In this document: positions 44,201 through 53,743 of the stretch, piece after piece
Numbering within the stretch: the stretch's first letter is position 1
Layout: every line of letters starts with the position of its first letter
Source: Roseiarcus sp963741405
GTDB lineage: Bacteria > Pseudomonadota > Alphaproteobacteria > Rhizobiales > Beijerinckiaceae
Reading direction: 5' to 3'
Length of the DNA: 64,000 bases
NCBI GenBank assembly: GCA_963741405.1
Contig: CAVUHX010000001.1
Coordinates: forward strand, 62,001 to 126,000
Position numbers and translations under genes: made by a program
The notes under the pieces: generated by a model
The model's input: only the letters and a program-made list of their open reading frames with translations
What the model was told of the DNA's origin: nothing
The model's database searches: none

Positions 44201-45145
44201 CTACGACGCCCGGCGCCGCCGGCGCCTCGGCGGTGAAAAGTCCCCCGCCCGCAGCAGGAACACTTCGCCGGAACTCTCCTCGGTGTCGAGCCAGACGAAA
44301 GGCAGTCGGGGATAGTCCCTGACGAGTCGGTCCCGGCCGCGGCCGATCTCGCAGATCAGCCTGCCGTCCGGCGTCAGATGGTCCGGCGCCTCGCCCAGGA
44401 TCCTTCGGACGATGTCGAGCCCGTCCCAACCGCCTGCATGCGCCATGCGGGGCTCGGCGGCAAATTCCGGTGGAAACGCCGCAAGCGCCTCGGCGTCGAC
44501 ATACGGGGGGTTGGTTAAAATGAGATCGTAGCGCTCGTCCCCGAGCGGCGCGAAAAGGTCGCCCTGTTTCAGCCTTATCCGGTCGGACAAGGAATGCTCC
44601 TCAAGGTTCCGGCGCGCCACCGCGAGCGCGTCGGGCGAGAGATCCGCCGCATCGACCGCGGCGTTGGGAAAAACGAGCGCGGCGAGAATGGCCAGTGAAC
44701 CGCCGCCGGCGCAGAGATCGAGAACCTGCGAAACTTTCTCCGGGTCGCCGGTGAGTTCGTTTGTTTCCGCGAAGGCCGTCATCAGCAACTCGCCGATGAA
44801 GCTCCTCGGCACGATGACCCGCTCGTCCACGTAGAACGGCACTCCCTGAATGTAGGCGCGATTGAGAAGGTAGGCGGCCGGCTTGCGCCCGGTGACCCGC
44901 GTCTCGATCAACGCGTCGAGGCGCTCGCGCTCGCGCCGAAGAAGCTTCACGTCGAGAAACGAATCAAGCGCGTCGACCGGAAGGTTCAGGCCTTCAAGGA
45001 TCATGAAGGCGGCTTCGTCGAGCGCGGTCGTCACGCCATGGCCAAAGGCGAGACCGGCCGCCCGGAATCGCCCGATGGCGTAGCGCAACCAATCGCGCGG
45101 CGTCGAAAAGAGCTCGAGGCGCTCGTCGGTTTCGCTCAAAGCCAT
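44201..45145 (-). CDS. prmB: Ribosomal protein uL3 glutamine methyltransferase PrmB
   Basis: A 314-residue SAM methyltransferase that modifies a glutamine of ribosomal protein L3. NPPYVDAEAL holds the catalytic NPPY; VLDLCAGGGSLAILAALVFPNA is SAM motif I; the N-terminal LNRAYIQGVPFYVDERVIVPRSFIGELL is the PrmB/PrmC signature. Length fits PrmB, and release-factor neighbours of PrmC are absent. Start ATG 45145; downstream gap to ccrM carries repeat copy B. Confidence 0.9.
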   Translation of the reverse strand: MALSETDERLELFSTPRDWLRYAIGRFRAAGLAFGHGVTTALDEAAFMILEGLNLPVDALDSFLDVKLLRRERERLDALIETRVTGRKPAAYLLNRAYIQGVPFYVDERVIVPRSFIGELLMTAFAETNELTGDPEKVSQVLDLCAGGGSLAILAALVFPNAAVDAADLSPDALAVARRNLEEHSLSDRIRLKQGDLFAPLGDERYDLILTNPPYVDAEALAAFPPEFAAEPRMAHAGGWDGLDIVRRILGEAPDHLTPDGRLICEIGRGRDRLVRDYPRLPFVWLDTEESSGEVFLLRAGDFSPPRRRRRRAS

Positions 45146-45172
45146 CCCCAGGAAATCGAGACAGCGGAAACG

Positions 45173-45420
45173 TCAGGCCCCGTGTTTGCAGTCGCGCATG
45201 AAGTGCTTGCGCGGTTTGCCGTGCAGGTTCTGGGCGTCAGCCTTCTGCGAGCATTCGATCGACCTTGCCGAACGGGCGCCGGCGTCTTCCCCCCTGCGAC
45301 GGCATGCGGCTTGACCGTGGCAGCTCCGTTCAACTCGTCGGTGGCGGCGTCGAAGGCAAAGGCGGCTTGGGAGGCGAACACGGAAAGCGCCGCCGCGCAG
45401 AACAAAGCGTCAATTCGCAT
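45173..45420 (-). pseudogene. PsiF-repeat periplasmic protein with homopolymer frameshift
   Basis: ATG 45420 opens a signal peptide (MRIDALFCAAALSVFASQAAFA) and a short linker (DAATDELNGAATVKPHAVAGG). At a run of six C on the plus strand (45289-45294) the frame is lost; with one base added, the protein continues to CSQKADAQNLHGKPRKHF and MRDCKHGA, which is a PsiF-type repeat (CSxxA...L.GK.RK.F...C). PsiF is phosphate-starvation inducible in E. coli; function unknown. Confidence 0.7.
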
Positions 45421-45561
45421 GTTTCAAGTCGTCCTCTGGGGGTCGATCGTATACCCAAACTCGGTGCCGCTTATAAGTTGCGAGCAAAAAATTCAAGCCG
45501 GGCGAGACTTGCCCGACCGGCGCAAACCGCACAGAGAGTGCAAAAATCTTCACCTGTCGGA

Positions 45562-46190
45562 ATGAAGCGTATGTCGAGACTGTCCATCGAAGAACTAACC
45601 GAACGCTTTCCTTTCTTCCGTTCAGCGTTCGTCTTCGCCGACCCGCTGTCGATCGCGCTTCACCGCTCGAACGCCCTGGCGAAAGAGATTGCGGCGGCGG
45701 AAGGCGGAGTGCCGCCGGCGCTGGATCGGTGTCAAACTTTCCGCCATTCCCGACGTGGCCGCCTGCCGGGCCGCCTACGAAGATTTCGGCATCAAACGGA
45801 CCAGCTATCGGTCATCGGTCGAGCGTCTGATCAAACGGGTCATCGCCGGCCATCCCGTGCCTTCGATCACCGCGCTGGTCGATCTCCACAGCATGGTGTC
45901 GCTCGATACCGGGCTCTGCCTCGGCTGCGACGACCTCGACCGCACTTCGGGTGGTCTCGTATTCCGATTCTCCCGAGCTTTCGGCAGCTCTCGACATGGG
46001 GGCGGAAGCAGGCGATCCGAACGATCCACCGAAGGAAGGCGAGGTCGTTTACGCCGACGCCCGCCACGTTCTTTGCCGCCGCTGGAACTGGCGCCAGGAC
46101 TTGCGGCACCACCGCAAGCCTTGAACCAGCCGCGCGGCGCCCACCGTCCAGTCGCACGGCGTCGGCGACGTCCAGGCCGCAGCGGCTAAA
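45562..46190 (+). pseudogene. B3/B4 tRNA-binding-domain protein broken in several frames
   Basis: Successive frames give pieces of a PheT-like B3/B4 protein: MSRLSIEELTERFPFFRSAF, then WIGVKLSAIPDVAACRAAYEDFGIKRTSYR and VIAGHPVPSITALVDLHSMV, then LDMGAEAGDPNDPPKEGEVVYADARHVLCRRWNWRQDL, and finally TVQSHGVGDVQAAAA. At least three frame changes (near 45725, 45970 and 46125) are needed. Homologous stand-alone proteins of about 230 residues are thought to edit or bind misacylated tRNA or amino acids. Confidence 0.75.
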
Positions 46191-46354
46191 CCGAACTTCC
46201 GAGACTCTTGGGGACGACGCCTACCTCACCCGACTGCTGACCCTCTTTTGAAATGCGATCGACCTGCACTTCAGCCAGCCACAGACTGGGCTCCCTCACG
46301 CGTTCGCCCATGCTATCGATGCGGCAACGGAACCTGGTTGGAAAGAGGTGGCGA

Positions 46355-47320
46355 ATGGGTCTTGCCGGCGAAGTCGAGAAAGCGGACCGGACCATCAAAC
46401 AGCCGCGCCGCCACAGGATCGACATCCTCGGCGTCCCAGTTGAGGCGGGAGCCGGCGTCGCCGGCTGCGCGATGGGTCCGGCGATGCTGCGCACCGCGGG
46501 CATCGTGCGGATGCTGAAGGAACTCGGCCAGGACGCCGTCGACCGAGGCGATCTGGCGCTTCCTCACCCGCTCGTCCACCCGACGCCGCCGGACGGCAAG
46601 GCGCGGCATTTCGGCGAAATCTCCGCCTGGGCGCGGCTTCTGGCGCGTGAAACCTACGCTGATATGCGCGCCGGGCGGCTTCCCGTCGTCCTCGGTGGCG
46701 ACCATTCGCTGGCCATGGGCTCGATCGCCGGGGTGGCGCGTTACGCCGGCGAGACCGGGCGGAAGCTGTTCGTCCTTTGGCTCGACGCTCATTCGGACTA
46801 CAACACGCCGTGGACGTCGCCCTCCGGCAATATGCACGGTATGCCGGTTGCGATGCTGAGCGGAGAGCCGGGATTCGACGATCTTTTCGGCGGCGAACCC
46901 CACGGCTTGGTCAACCCGTCCCATGTTCATCTGTTCGGCATCCGATCGATCGACGCCGACGAACGAAGGCTTCTTCAGACGCGCGGCATCGATGTGGTCG
47001 ACATGCGACGGCTGGACGAGGACGGCTTTGCAGTGTCGATCCGGCGGATCATCGATCGCGTTCGCGCAGCAGACGGGCTATTGCATGTCAGCTTCGACGT
47101 TGATTTCCTCGACCCGACGATCGCTCCCGGGGTCGGGACGGCGGTTCCCGGCGGCGCGACATATCGCGAAGCGCATCTGGTGATGGAGTTATTATACGAG
47201 TCAGGCCTGGTGCCATCGCTCGACATCGTCGAACTCAATCCATTCCTCGACGAACGTGGAAGAAGCGCTTTGCTGCTGGTCGATTTGACCGCAAGCCTTT
47301 TCGGGCGGCAGGTCTATTAG
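46355..47320 (+). CDS. Arginase
   Basis: A 321-residue manganese hydrolase that splits arginine to ornithine and urea. Metal ligands are in VVLGGDHSLAMGS, LWLDAHSDYNTPWTSPSGNMHGMP (DAHxD...GNxHG) and HVSFDVDFLDPTIAPGVGTAVPGG. The order and length fit arginase of the ureohydrolase family; agmatinase is less likely because DAHSDYNTP and the GNMHGMP loop are arginase-like. ATG 46355 has AGAGGTG upstream; an in-frame start at 46253 adds unconserved residues. Confidence 0.9.
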   Translation: MGLAGEVEKADRTIKQPRRHRIDILGVPVEAGAGVAGCAMGPAMLRTAGIVRMLKELGQDAVDRGDLALPHPLVHPTPPDGKARHFGEISAWARLLARETYADMRAGRLPVVLGGDHSLAMGSIAGVARYAGETGRKLFVLWLDAHSDYNTPWTSPSGNMHGMPVAMLSGEPGFDDLFGGEPHGLVNPSHVHLFGIRSIDADERRLLQTRGIDVVDMRRLDEDGFAVSIRRIIDRVRAADGLLHVSFDVDFLDPTIAPGVGTAVPGGATYREAHLVMELLYESGLVPSLDIVELNPFLDERGRSALLLVDLTASLFGRQVY

Positions 47321-47593
47321 GAGAACGCTCTTACAGGTTTCATCAAATGAAATTTGAAATGACCGTTTTCGCCTACCTCCTCGGCTGCTCAATCGGACGC
47401 TAAGTATCTGAAGTCCCTGCTCTAATCATATTCAATCCACGCTCCCGGAGCGCCTTCATTCAGTCTGCGCCAAAAGTTCGACTTGATCGCGTCCGGGGAT
47501 CAGTGAATAGCACAAGCTGAAATTCCGGGCCCCCGTGCGGCGTTGTGAACGCACCGGGGCTTCAACCGAAAACGAGAGAACGGAAGAAATCCA

Positions 47594-48556
47594 ATGGCGC
47601 GCAAGAAAATTGCTTTGATCGGGGCCGGCCAAATCGGCGGTACATTGGCTCACTTGGCCGCCCATAAGGAATTGGGCGACATTATACTCTTCGACATCGT
47701 TGACGGCGTTCCCCAGGGCAAGTCGCTCGATCTCGCCCAGTCGGGCGCTGTGGACGGATTCAATGCGAAATTCGCCGGTGCGAGCGACTATTCGGCGATC
47801 GCGGGCGCCGACGTCGTCATTGTCACGGCCGGCGTGCCCAGAAAGCCCGGCATGAGCCGCGACGACCTGCTCGGCATCAACCTGAAGGTGATGGAGGCGG
47901 TCGCGGCCGGCCTCAGCGCGCATGCTCCCGACGCGTTCGTCGTCTGCATCACCAATCCGCTCGATGCGATGGTCTGGGCGCTCCAGAAGTTCTCTGGGCT
48001 GCCGCCGCACAAGGTGGTGGGAATGGCCGGCGTGCTCAACTCGGCCAGATTCCGATATTTCCTTTCCGAGGAGTTCAACGTTTCGGTCGAGGACGTTACC
48101 GCCTTCGTGCTCGGCGGGCATGGTGATGACATGGTGCCGTCGGTGCGCTACTCGACCGTCGCTGGCGTGCCGTTGCCGGACCTCGTCAAGATGGGCTGGA
48201 CGACGCAGGCGAGGATCGATGCGATGGTTGAGCGCACCCGCAAGGGCGGTGGAGAGATTGTCAATTTCCTCAAGACGGGTTCGGCTTTCTATGCCCCGGC
48301 CGCCTCTGGCATTGCGATGGCCGAGGCCTATCTCAAGGACCAACGGCGAGTCTTTCCCTGTGCGGCGCATCTGACCGGCCAATATGGCGTTAGGGACACC
48401 TACGTCGGGGTGCCGGTGGTGATCGGCGCGAACGGGGTCGAGCGCATCATGGAGATCGCTTTCGATGAGGCGGAGAAAGCGATGTTCGCCAAGTCCGTCG
48501 GCGCGGTCCACGCGCTTATGGAAGCTTGCAAGGCGATCAACCCCTCCTTGGCCTGA
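47594..48556 (+). CDS. mdh: Malate dehydrogenase
   Basis: A 320-residue NAD-dependent enzyme interconverting malate and oxaloacetate, LDH-like family. KIALIGAGQIGGTLAHLAA is the NAD loop, TAGVPRKPGMSRDDLLGIN holds substrate arginines, and VLGGHGDDMVP the catalytic histidine. First gene of the TCA operon with the 273-base spacer before it as probable promoter region; that spacer also holds a TTTCAT-CAA-ATGAAA palindrome (47338-47352) of unknown use. Confidence 0.96.
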   Translation: MARKKIALIGAGQIGGTLAHLAAHKELGDIILFDIVDGVPQGKSLDLAQSGAVDGFNAKFAGASDYSAIAGADVVIVTAGVPRKPGMSRDDLLGINLKVMEAVAAGLSAHAPDAFVVCITNPLDAMVWALQKFSGLPPHKVVGMAGVLNSARFRYFLSEEFNVSVEDVTAFVLGGHGDDMVPSVRYSTVAGVPLPDLVKMGWTTQARIDAMVERTRKGGGEIVNFLKTGSAFYAPAASGIAMAEAYLKDQRRVFPCAAHLTGQYGVRDTYVGVPVVIGANGVERIMEIAFDEAEKAMFAKSVGAVHALMEACKAINPSLA

Positions 48557-48610
48557 ATTTCCGCTCGCGCCCGCCTCGCGCGGCGCCGCCCTTTTTGAGG
48601 TTGTCGCCAC

Positions 48611-49810
48611 ATGAACATCCACGAATATCAGGCGAAGGCTGTGCTTCGCGCTTTCGGCGCGCCTGTCGCTGACGGGTTTCCGGCCTTCACGCCCGAAGAG
48701 GCGGTCGAGGCCGCCAGGAAGCTGAGCGGACCGCTCTGGGTGGTAAAGAGCCAGATTCACGCGGGCGGGCGCGGCAAGGGGAAGTTCAAGGAGCCGTCTG
48801 CTGGCGATAAAGGCGGCGTCCGGCTTGCGCGCTCGATCGAGGAAGTCGAGACCTTCGCCAAGGAAATGCTGGGCGCGACCCTGGTCACAGTGCAGACCGG
48901 CCCCGCGGGCAAACAGGTCAATCGGCTCTACGTAGAGGACGGCGCCAACATCGACAAGGAGCTTTATGTCTCCGCGCTCGTCGATCGCCAGACGAGCCGC
49001 GTTTCCTTCGTCATCTCGACAGAGGGCGGCGTCAATATCGAGGACGTCGCGCACGACAGGCCCGAGAAGATCCATACGTTCTCGGTCGATCCGGCGACAG
49101 GCATCATGCCCCATCATGGGCGGACAGCGGCGCGCGCGCTGGGACTCGCCGGCGATCTCGCCAAGCAGGTCGAGAACCTCGTGACTCGACTGTACGCGGC
49201 GTTCCTCAGCAAGGACATGTCGATGCTGGAGATCAATCCGCTGATCGTCACGACCAGCGGGCAACTGCGGGTGCTCGACGCCAAGGTGTCGCTCGACGAC
49301 AACGCCCTCTTCCGGCATCCCGACATCGTCGCGCTGCGGGACGAGACGGAGGAGGACCCCAAGGAAATCGAGGCTTCGAAACACGATCTCAACTACGTCA
49401 CTCTCGACGGCACGATCGGCTGCATGGTCAATGGCGCCGGCCTCGCCATGGCGACCATGGACATCATCAAGCTTTATGGCGCGAGCCCGGCGAACTTTCT
49501 TGACGTAGGCGGCGGCGCTTCCAAGGAGCGAGTGACGGCGGCGTTCAAGATCATCACCGCCGACCCAAACGTGAAGGGCATTCTGATCAATATTTTTGGC
49601 GGCATCATGCGCTGCGACGTCATTGCCGAAGGTGTGATCGCCGCTGTAAAGGATGTCGGCCTCAAAGTTCCTCTGGTCGTGCGGCTCGAAGGCACCAACG
49701 TCGATCTTGGCAAGAAGATCATCCGCGAATTTGGGCTCAACGTCATCCCCGCCGACGACCTCGACGACGCGGCACAAAAGATCGTCAACGCGGTGAGAAA
49801 AGCCGCCTGA
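48611..49810 (+). CDS. sucC: Succinyl-CoA synthetase beta subunit
   Basis: A 399-residue ADP-forming subunit: MNIHEYQAKAVLRAFGAPV start, KSQIHAGGRGKGKFKE ATP-grasp region, NPLIVTTSGQLRVLDAKVSLDDNALFRHPDI and INIFGGIMRCDVIAEGVI C-terminal CoA-type core. Makes ATP from succinyl-CoA with SucD. The gap to mdh is 54 bases. Confidence 0.96.
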   Translation: MNIHEYQAKAVLRAFGAPVADGFPAFTPEEAVEAARKLSGPLWVVKSQIHAGGRGKGKFKEPSAGDKGGVRLARSIEEVETFAKEMLGATLVTVQTGPAGKQVNRLYVEDGANIDKELYVSALVDRQTSRVSFVISTEGGVNIEDVAHDRPEKIHTFSVDPATGIMPHHGRTAARALGLAGDLAKQVENLVTRLYAAFLSKDMSMLEINPLIVTTSGQLRVLDAKVSLDDNALFRHPDIVALRDETEEDPKEIEASKHDLNYVTLDGTIGCMVNGAGLAMATMDIIKLYGASPANFLDVGGGASKERVTAAFKIITADPNVKGILINIFGGIMRCDVIAEGVIAAVKDVGLKVPLVVRLEGTNVDLGKKIIREFGLNVIPADDLDDAAQKIVNAVRKAA

Positions 49811-49859
49811 CCGGCCGCCCTTTTCAGCCTTGCAAGCCGTAGTATTGCGAAAGTCCGAC

Positions 49860-50747
49860 ATGTCGATTCTCGTCAACGCAAACACCAAGGTCATCACCCA
49901 AGGCTTTACTGGCAAGAATGGCACGTTTCATTCTGAACAGGCGATGGCCTATGGCACCAGGCTCGTCGGCGGTACGAGCCCTGGCAAGGGAGGCTCTGTC
50001 CACCTGGGCCTGCCCGTGTTTGATACGGTCGCGGAGGCGCGAGACAAGACAGGTGCGGACGCAAGCGTGATTTATGTGCCTCCGTCGGGCGCGGCCGACG
50101 CCATCTGCGAGGCGATCGACGCGGAGACTCCGCTCATCGTCTGCATCACCGAGGGTATTCCCGTGCTCGACATGATGCGGGTCAAGCGATCGCTGCAGGG
50201 GTCGAAATCGGTCCTTGTCGGTCCAAACTGCCCAGGCGTGATGACGTCGGGGGAATGCAAAATCGGCATCATGCCGGGCAACATTTTCTCCAAGGGCAGC
50301 GTCGGCGTCGTCTCGCGCTCGGGCACGCTCACCTATGAGGCGGTTTTCCAGACAACCCGCGAAGGACTCGGCCAGACAACGGCAATCGGCATCGGCGGCG
50401 ACCCGATCAAGGGAATGGAGTTCGTCGACGTTATCGAAATGTTCCTCTCCGATTCAGCGACAGGGTCCATCGTAATGATCGGTGAGATCGGCGGCCACGC
50501 CGAAGAGGACGCCGCACAGTTCCTGAAGGATGAGGCCAAACGCGGCCGGTCGAAGCCGGTTGTCGGTTTTATCGCGGGTCGTACTGCGCCTCCCGGACGG
50601 CGAATGGGCCATGCTGGCGCGATCATCGCTGGCGGCAAAGGCGGCGCGGAGGACAAAATCGCCGCGATGGAATCGGCCGGCGTCCGGGTGTCGCCTTCGC
50701 CTGCACGACTCGGCAAGTCGCTCGTCGACCTTTTGCACGGCAAGTAG
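49860..50747 (+). CDS. sucD: Succinyl-CoA synthetase alpha subunit
   Basis: A 295-residue subunit: SILVNANTKVITQGFTGKNGTFHSEQAM, GPNCPGVMTSGECKIGIMPG, and RRMGHAGAII with the phosphorylated histidine. ATG 49860 is used; a start at 49830 adds 10 residues with no family support. 49 bases after sucC and 12 before sucA. Confidence 0.96.
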   Translation: MSILVNANTKVITQGFTGKNGTFHSEQAMAYGTRLVGGTSPGKGGSVHLGLPVFDTVAEARDKTGADASVIYVPPSGAADAICEAIDAETPLIVCITEGIPVLDMMRVKRSLQGSKSVLVGPNCPGVMTSGECKIGIMPGNIFSKGSVGVVSRSGTLTYEAVFQTTREGLGQTTAIGIGGDPIKGMEFVDVIEMFLSDSATGSIVMIGEIGGHAEEDAAQFLKDEAKRGRSKPVVGFIAGRTAPPGRRMGHAGAIIAGGKGGAEDKIAAMESAGVRVSPSPARLGKSLVDLLHGK

Positions 50748-50759
50748 GGAACCGTCGCC

Positions 50760-53723
50760 ATGACCCGCCAGGACGTCAACCAGGCGCAGCTGCAGACCGC
50801 ATTTCTTTATGGCACGAACAGTGCCTACATCGAGGCCCTGCAGGCGGAATACGAGAAGGATCCGCTGTCGGTAGAACCCGGCTGGCGGGAGTTTTTCGCC
50901 GCGCTTGGTGACGACCCGGCAAGCGTCGACAAGGCGGCCAAGGGAGCGTCGTGGAGCAAGCCGAACTGGCCGCAGACGCCCAAGGGCGACCTGATCAACG
51001 CTCTCGACGGGGACTGGCCGACCATCGAGAAGGCGGTCGCCGAGAAACTGCGCGCCAAGGCCGTCGAGGTTGCGCCGTCCGCCCCGGTCAGCGATGACGA
51101 GATTCGCCGCGCGACCCGCGATTCAGTGCGCGCGCTGATGATGATCCGCGCCTACCGGATGCGCGGCCATCTGCACGCCAATCTCGATCCGCTCGGCCTC
51201 GAGCCTCAGAAAGATCACGAGGAACTCCATCCGGCGACTTACGGATTTCGCGAATCTGATTACGACCGCACGATCTTCATCGATCACGTGCTCGGCCTGG
51301 AATACGCGACCGTGCGCGAGATGCTGGCGATCCTGCGCCGCACCTATTGCGGTACGATCGGCTTCGAATTCATCCATATCTCCGATCCGGCGGAGAAATC
51401 CTGGATCCAGGAGCGCGTCGAAGGCCCCCACAAGGAGATCCAGTTCACGAAGGAAGGCAAGCGCGCCATTCTGTCGAAACTGGTCGAATCGGAGGGATTC
51501 GAAAGCTTCTTCGATATCAAGTACACCGGCGCGAAGCGGTTCGGCCTCGACGGAGGCGAGGCAATGATCCCGGCGCTGGAGCAGATCATCAAGCGCGGCG
51601 GGCAACTGGGCTTGCGCGAGATCGCCCTGGGTATGGCCCATCGCGGCCGGCTTAACGTTCTGAGCCAGGTGATGGGCAAACCCCACCGCGTCATCTTTCA
51701 CGAATTCAAAGGCGGCTCCGCCTCGCCCGACGAGGTGGAGGGCTCCGGCGACGTCAAATACCATCTGGGCGCCTCGTCCGACCGCGAGTTCGATGGTAAC
51801 AATGTGCACCTGTCGCTGAGCGCCAATCCGTCACATCTCGAGATCGTCGACCCCGTCGTGCTCGGCAAGGCGCGCGCCAAGCAGGATCAGCTCAAAGACA
51901 TCATCGAGCGCTCGAAAGTGCTGCCACTGCTGATCCACGGCGATGCGGCCTTCGCCGGCCAGGGGGTCGTCGCCGAATGTTTCGGCCTTTCGGGACTTCG
52001 CGGCCACCGCACCGGCGGGTCGCTTCATTTCATCATCAACAACCAGATCGGGTTCACCACCTATCCGCGCTATTCCCGCTCCTCGCCCTACCCTTCGGAC
52101 GTCGCCAAGCTGGTCGAGGCGCCGATCTTCCATGTGAACGGAGACGACCCGGAGGCGGTCGTCTTTTGCGCCAAGGTGGCGATCGAATACCGGCAGAAGT
52201 TCCACAAGCCTGTCGTCATCGACATGTTCTGCTATCGGCGGTTCGGGCACAACGAAGGCGATGAGCCGTCGTTTACTCAACCAATCATGTATAGGCTGAT
52301 CCGGTCGCATCCGACGACCTTGCAGATCTACGCGCAGAAGCTGATCGGAGAGGGCATTGTCACTCAGGGCGAGGTCGACAAGATGAGGGCCGACTGGCGC
52401 CATCGGCTCGAAGCGGAGTACGAGGCGGGGCAGGCCTACTCCCCGAACAAGGCCGATTGGCTCGACGGAAAATGGGCGGGCGTCAAGGCCGAGCAGGATG
52501 TCGCCGACGACGATCGCCGCGGCCGTACGGGCGTCAGTATCGAACGGCTAAAGCAGATCGGCGAACGCGTCACCACAGCTCCGAATGGCTTCAACATTCA
52601 CAAGACGATCCTCCGGTTCCTAGAGAATTGGCGGAGCGCCATCGCGAGCGGCGAAGGGATCGACTGGGCGACTGCCGAGACGCTAGCCGTCGCCTCCTTG
52701 CTCGACGAAGGCTTTCCGGTTCGGTTGTCGGGCCAGGACAGTGAACGCGGAACATTTTCGCAGCGTCATTCGGTTTTGATCGATCAGGACACTGAGGCGC
52801 GCTACATCCCGCTCAACCATATCCGCGACGGCCAGGCGCGGTACGAAGTCATCAACTCGATGCTTTCGGAAGAGGCGGTTCTTGGCTTCGAATACGGCTA
52901 TTCGCTCGCCGAACCCAATGCGCTCGTCATGTGGGAGGCGCAATTCGGTGATTTTGCCAACGGCGCGCAGGTCGTCTTCGACCAGTTCATTTCTTCCGGA
53001 GAACGGAAGTGGCTGCGCATGTCGGGACTCGTCTGCCTGTTGCCGCACGGTTACGAAGGACAGGGGCCGGAGCACTCCTCGGCCCGCCTCGAGCGCTACC
53101 TGCAGCTTTGCGCCGAGGACAACATGCAGGTCGTCACTTGTACGACTCCGGCCAATTTATTCCACGTGCTGCGGCGGCAGCTCAAGCGGCCGTTCCGCAA
53201 GCCGCTGATTGTGATGACGCCGAAGTCGATGCTGCGCAATAAGCGCGCGGTTTCGACACTCGACCGATTCGGCGCCGACTCGTCGTTCCACCGCATCCTG
53301 CTCGACCACGCCGAGAGCGGCCAGAACGAGAAGATCAAGCTCGTTCGCGACGACAAGGTTCGCAGGGTCGTGGTCTCGTCGGGCAAAGTCTACTGGGATC
53401 TGTACGACGAGCGCGAGAAGCGCAGCGTCGACGACGTTTATCTCCTGCGCGTTGAGCAACTCTACCCGTTCCCGTTAAAGGGCCTGGTGCGACACCTGTC
53501 CCGCTTCAAGAAGGCGGAGATCGTATGGTGTCAGGAGGAGCCGAAGAACATGGGCGCCTGGTTCTTCGTCGAGCCGTATCTCGAGTGGGTGCTTGGCCAG
53601 GTCGGAGGCAAGTCGAGGCGCGCGCGTTACGCCGGTCGCCCGGCCGCGGCGTCGCCGGCGACCGGCCTGATGTCGAAGCACCTTGCTCAGCTCAAGGCCT
53701 TTCTCGACGAGTGTCTTTCGTAA
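50760..53723 (+). CDS. sucA: 2-Oxoglutarate dehydrogenase E1 component
   Basis: A 987-residue thiamine-diphosphate enzyme. LYGTNSAYIEALQAEYEKDPLSVEPGWREFF is the SucA N-terminal tail that binds E2; AHRGRLNVLSQVMGKP is a cofactor-site loop; VNGDDPEAVVFCAKVAIEYRQKF (GDG-like ThDP/Mg motif) and FGHNEGDEPSFTQPIMY follow. It decarboxylates 2-oxoglutarate and passes succinyl to SucB. The 2.96-kb frame is intact. Confidence 0.97.
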   Translation: MTRQDVNQAQLQTAFLYGTNSAYIEALQAEYEKDPLSVEPGWREFFAALGDDPASVDKAAKGASWSKPNWPQTPKGDLINALDGDWPTIEKAVAEKLRAKAVEVAPSAPVSDDEIRRATRDSVRALMMIRAYRMRGHLHANLDPLGLEPQKDHEELHPATYGFRESDYDRTIFIDHVLGLEYATVREMLAILRRTYCGTIGFEFIHISDPAEKSWIQERVEGPHKEIQFTKEGKRAILSKLVESEGFESFFDIKYTGAKRFGLDGGEAMIPALEQIIKRGGQLGLREIALGMAHRGRLNVLSQVMGKPHRVIFHEFKGGSASPDEVEGSGDVKYHLGASSDREFDGNNVHLSLSANPSHLEIVDPVVLGKARAKQDQLKDIIERSKVLPLLIHGDAAFAGQGVVAECFGLSGLRGHRTGGSLHFIINNQIGFTTYPRYSRSSPYPSDVAKLVEAPIFHVNGDDPEAVVFCAKVAIEYRQKFHKPVVIDMFCYRRFGHNEGDEPSFTQPIMYRLIRSHPTTLQIYAQKLIGEGIVTQGEVDKMRADWRHRLEAEYEAGQAYSPNKADWLDGKWAGVKAEQDVADDDRRGRTGVSIERLKQIGERVTTAPNGFNIHKTILRFLENWRSAIASGEGIDWATAETLAVASLLDEGFPVRLSGQDSERGTFSQRHSVLIDQDTEARYIPLNHIRDGQARYEVINSMLSEEAVLGFEYGYSLAEPNALVMWEAQFGDFANGAQVVFDQFISSGERKWLRMSGLVCLLPHGYEGQGPEHSSARLERYLQLCAEDNMQVVTCTTPANLFHVLRRQLKRPFRKPLIVMTPKSMLRNKRAVSTLDRFGADSSFHRILLDHAESGQNEKIKLVRDDKVRRVVVSSGKVYWDLYDEREKRSVDDVYLLRVEQLYPFPLKGLVRHLSRFKKAEIVWCQEEPKNMGAWFFVEPYLEWVLGQVGGKSRRARYAGRPAAASPATGLMSKHLAQLKAFLDECLS

Positions 53724-53743
53724 GGTCGAGACGAGCCGGACCA

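Noticed and set aside
47338..47352. TTTCAT-CAA-ATGAAA palindrome between arginase and mdh
   Set aside because: Possible operator or weak terminator, but there is no T-tract and no regulator linked; kept only as a remark.
47456..49924. An 822-codon open frame on the minus strand opposite mdh and sucC
   Set aside because: It mirrors two well-supported genes, is rich in Arg/His/Asp, and has no recognisable domain; a GC-rich shadow.
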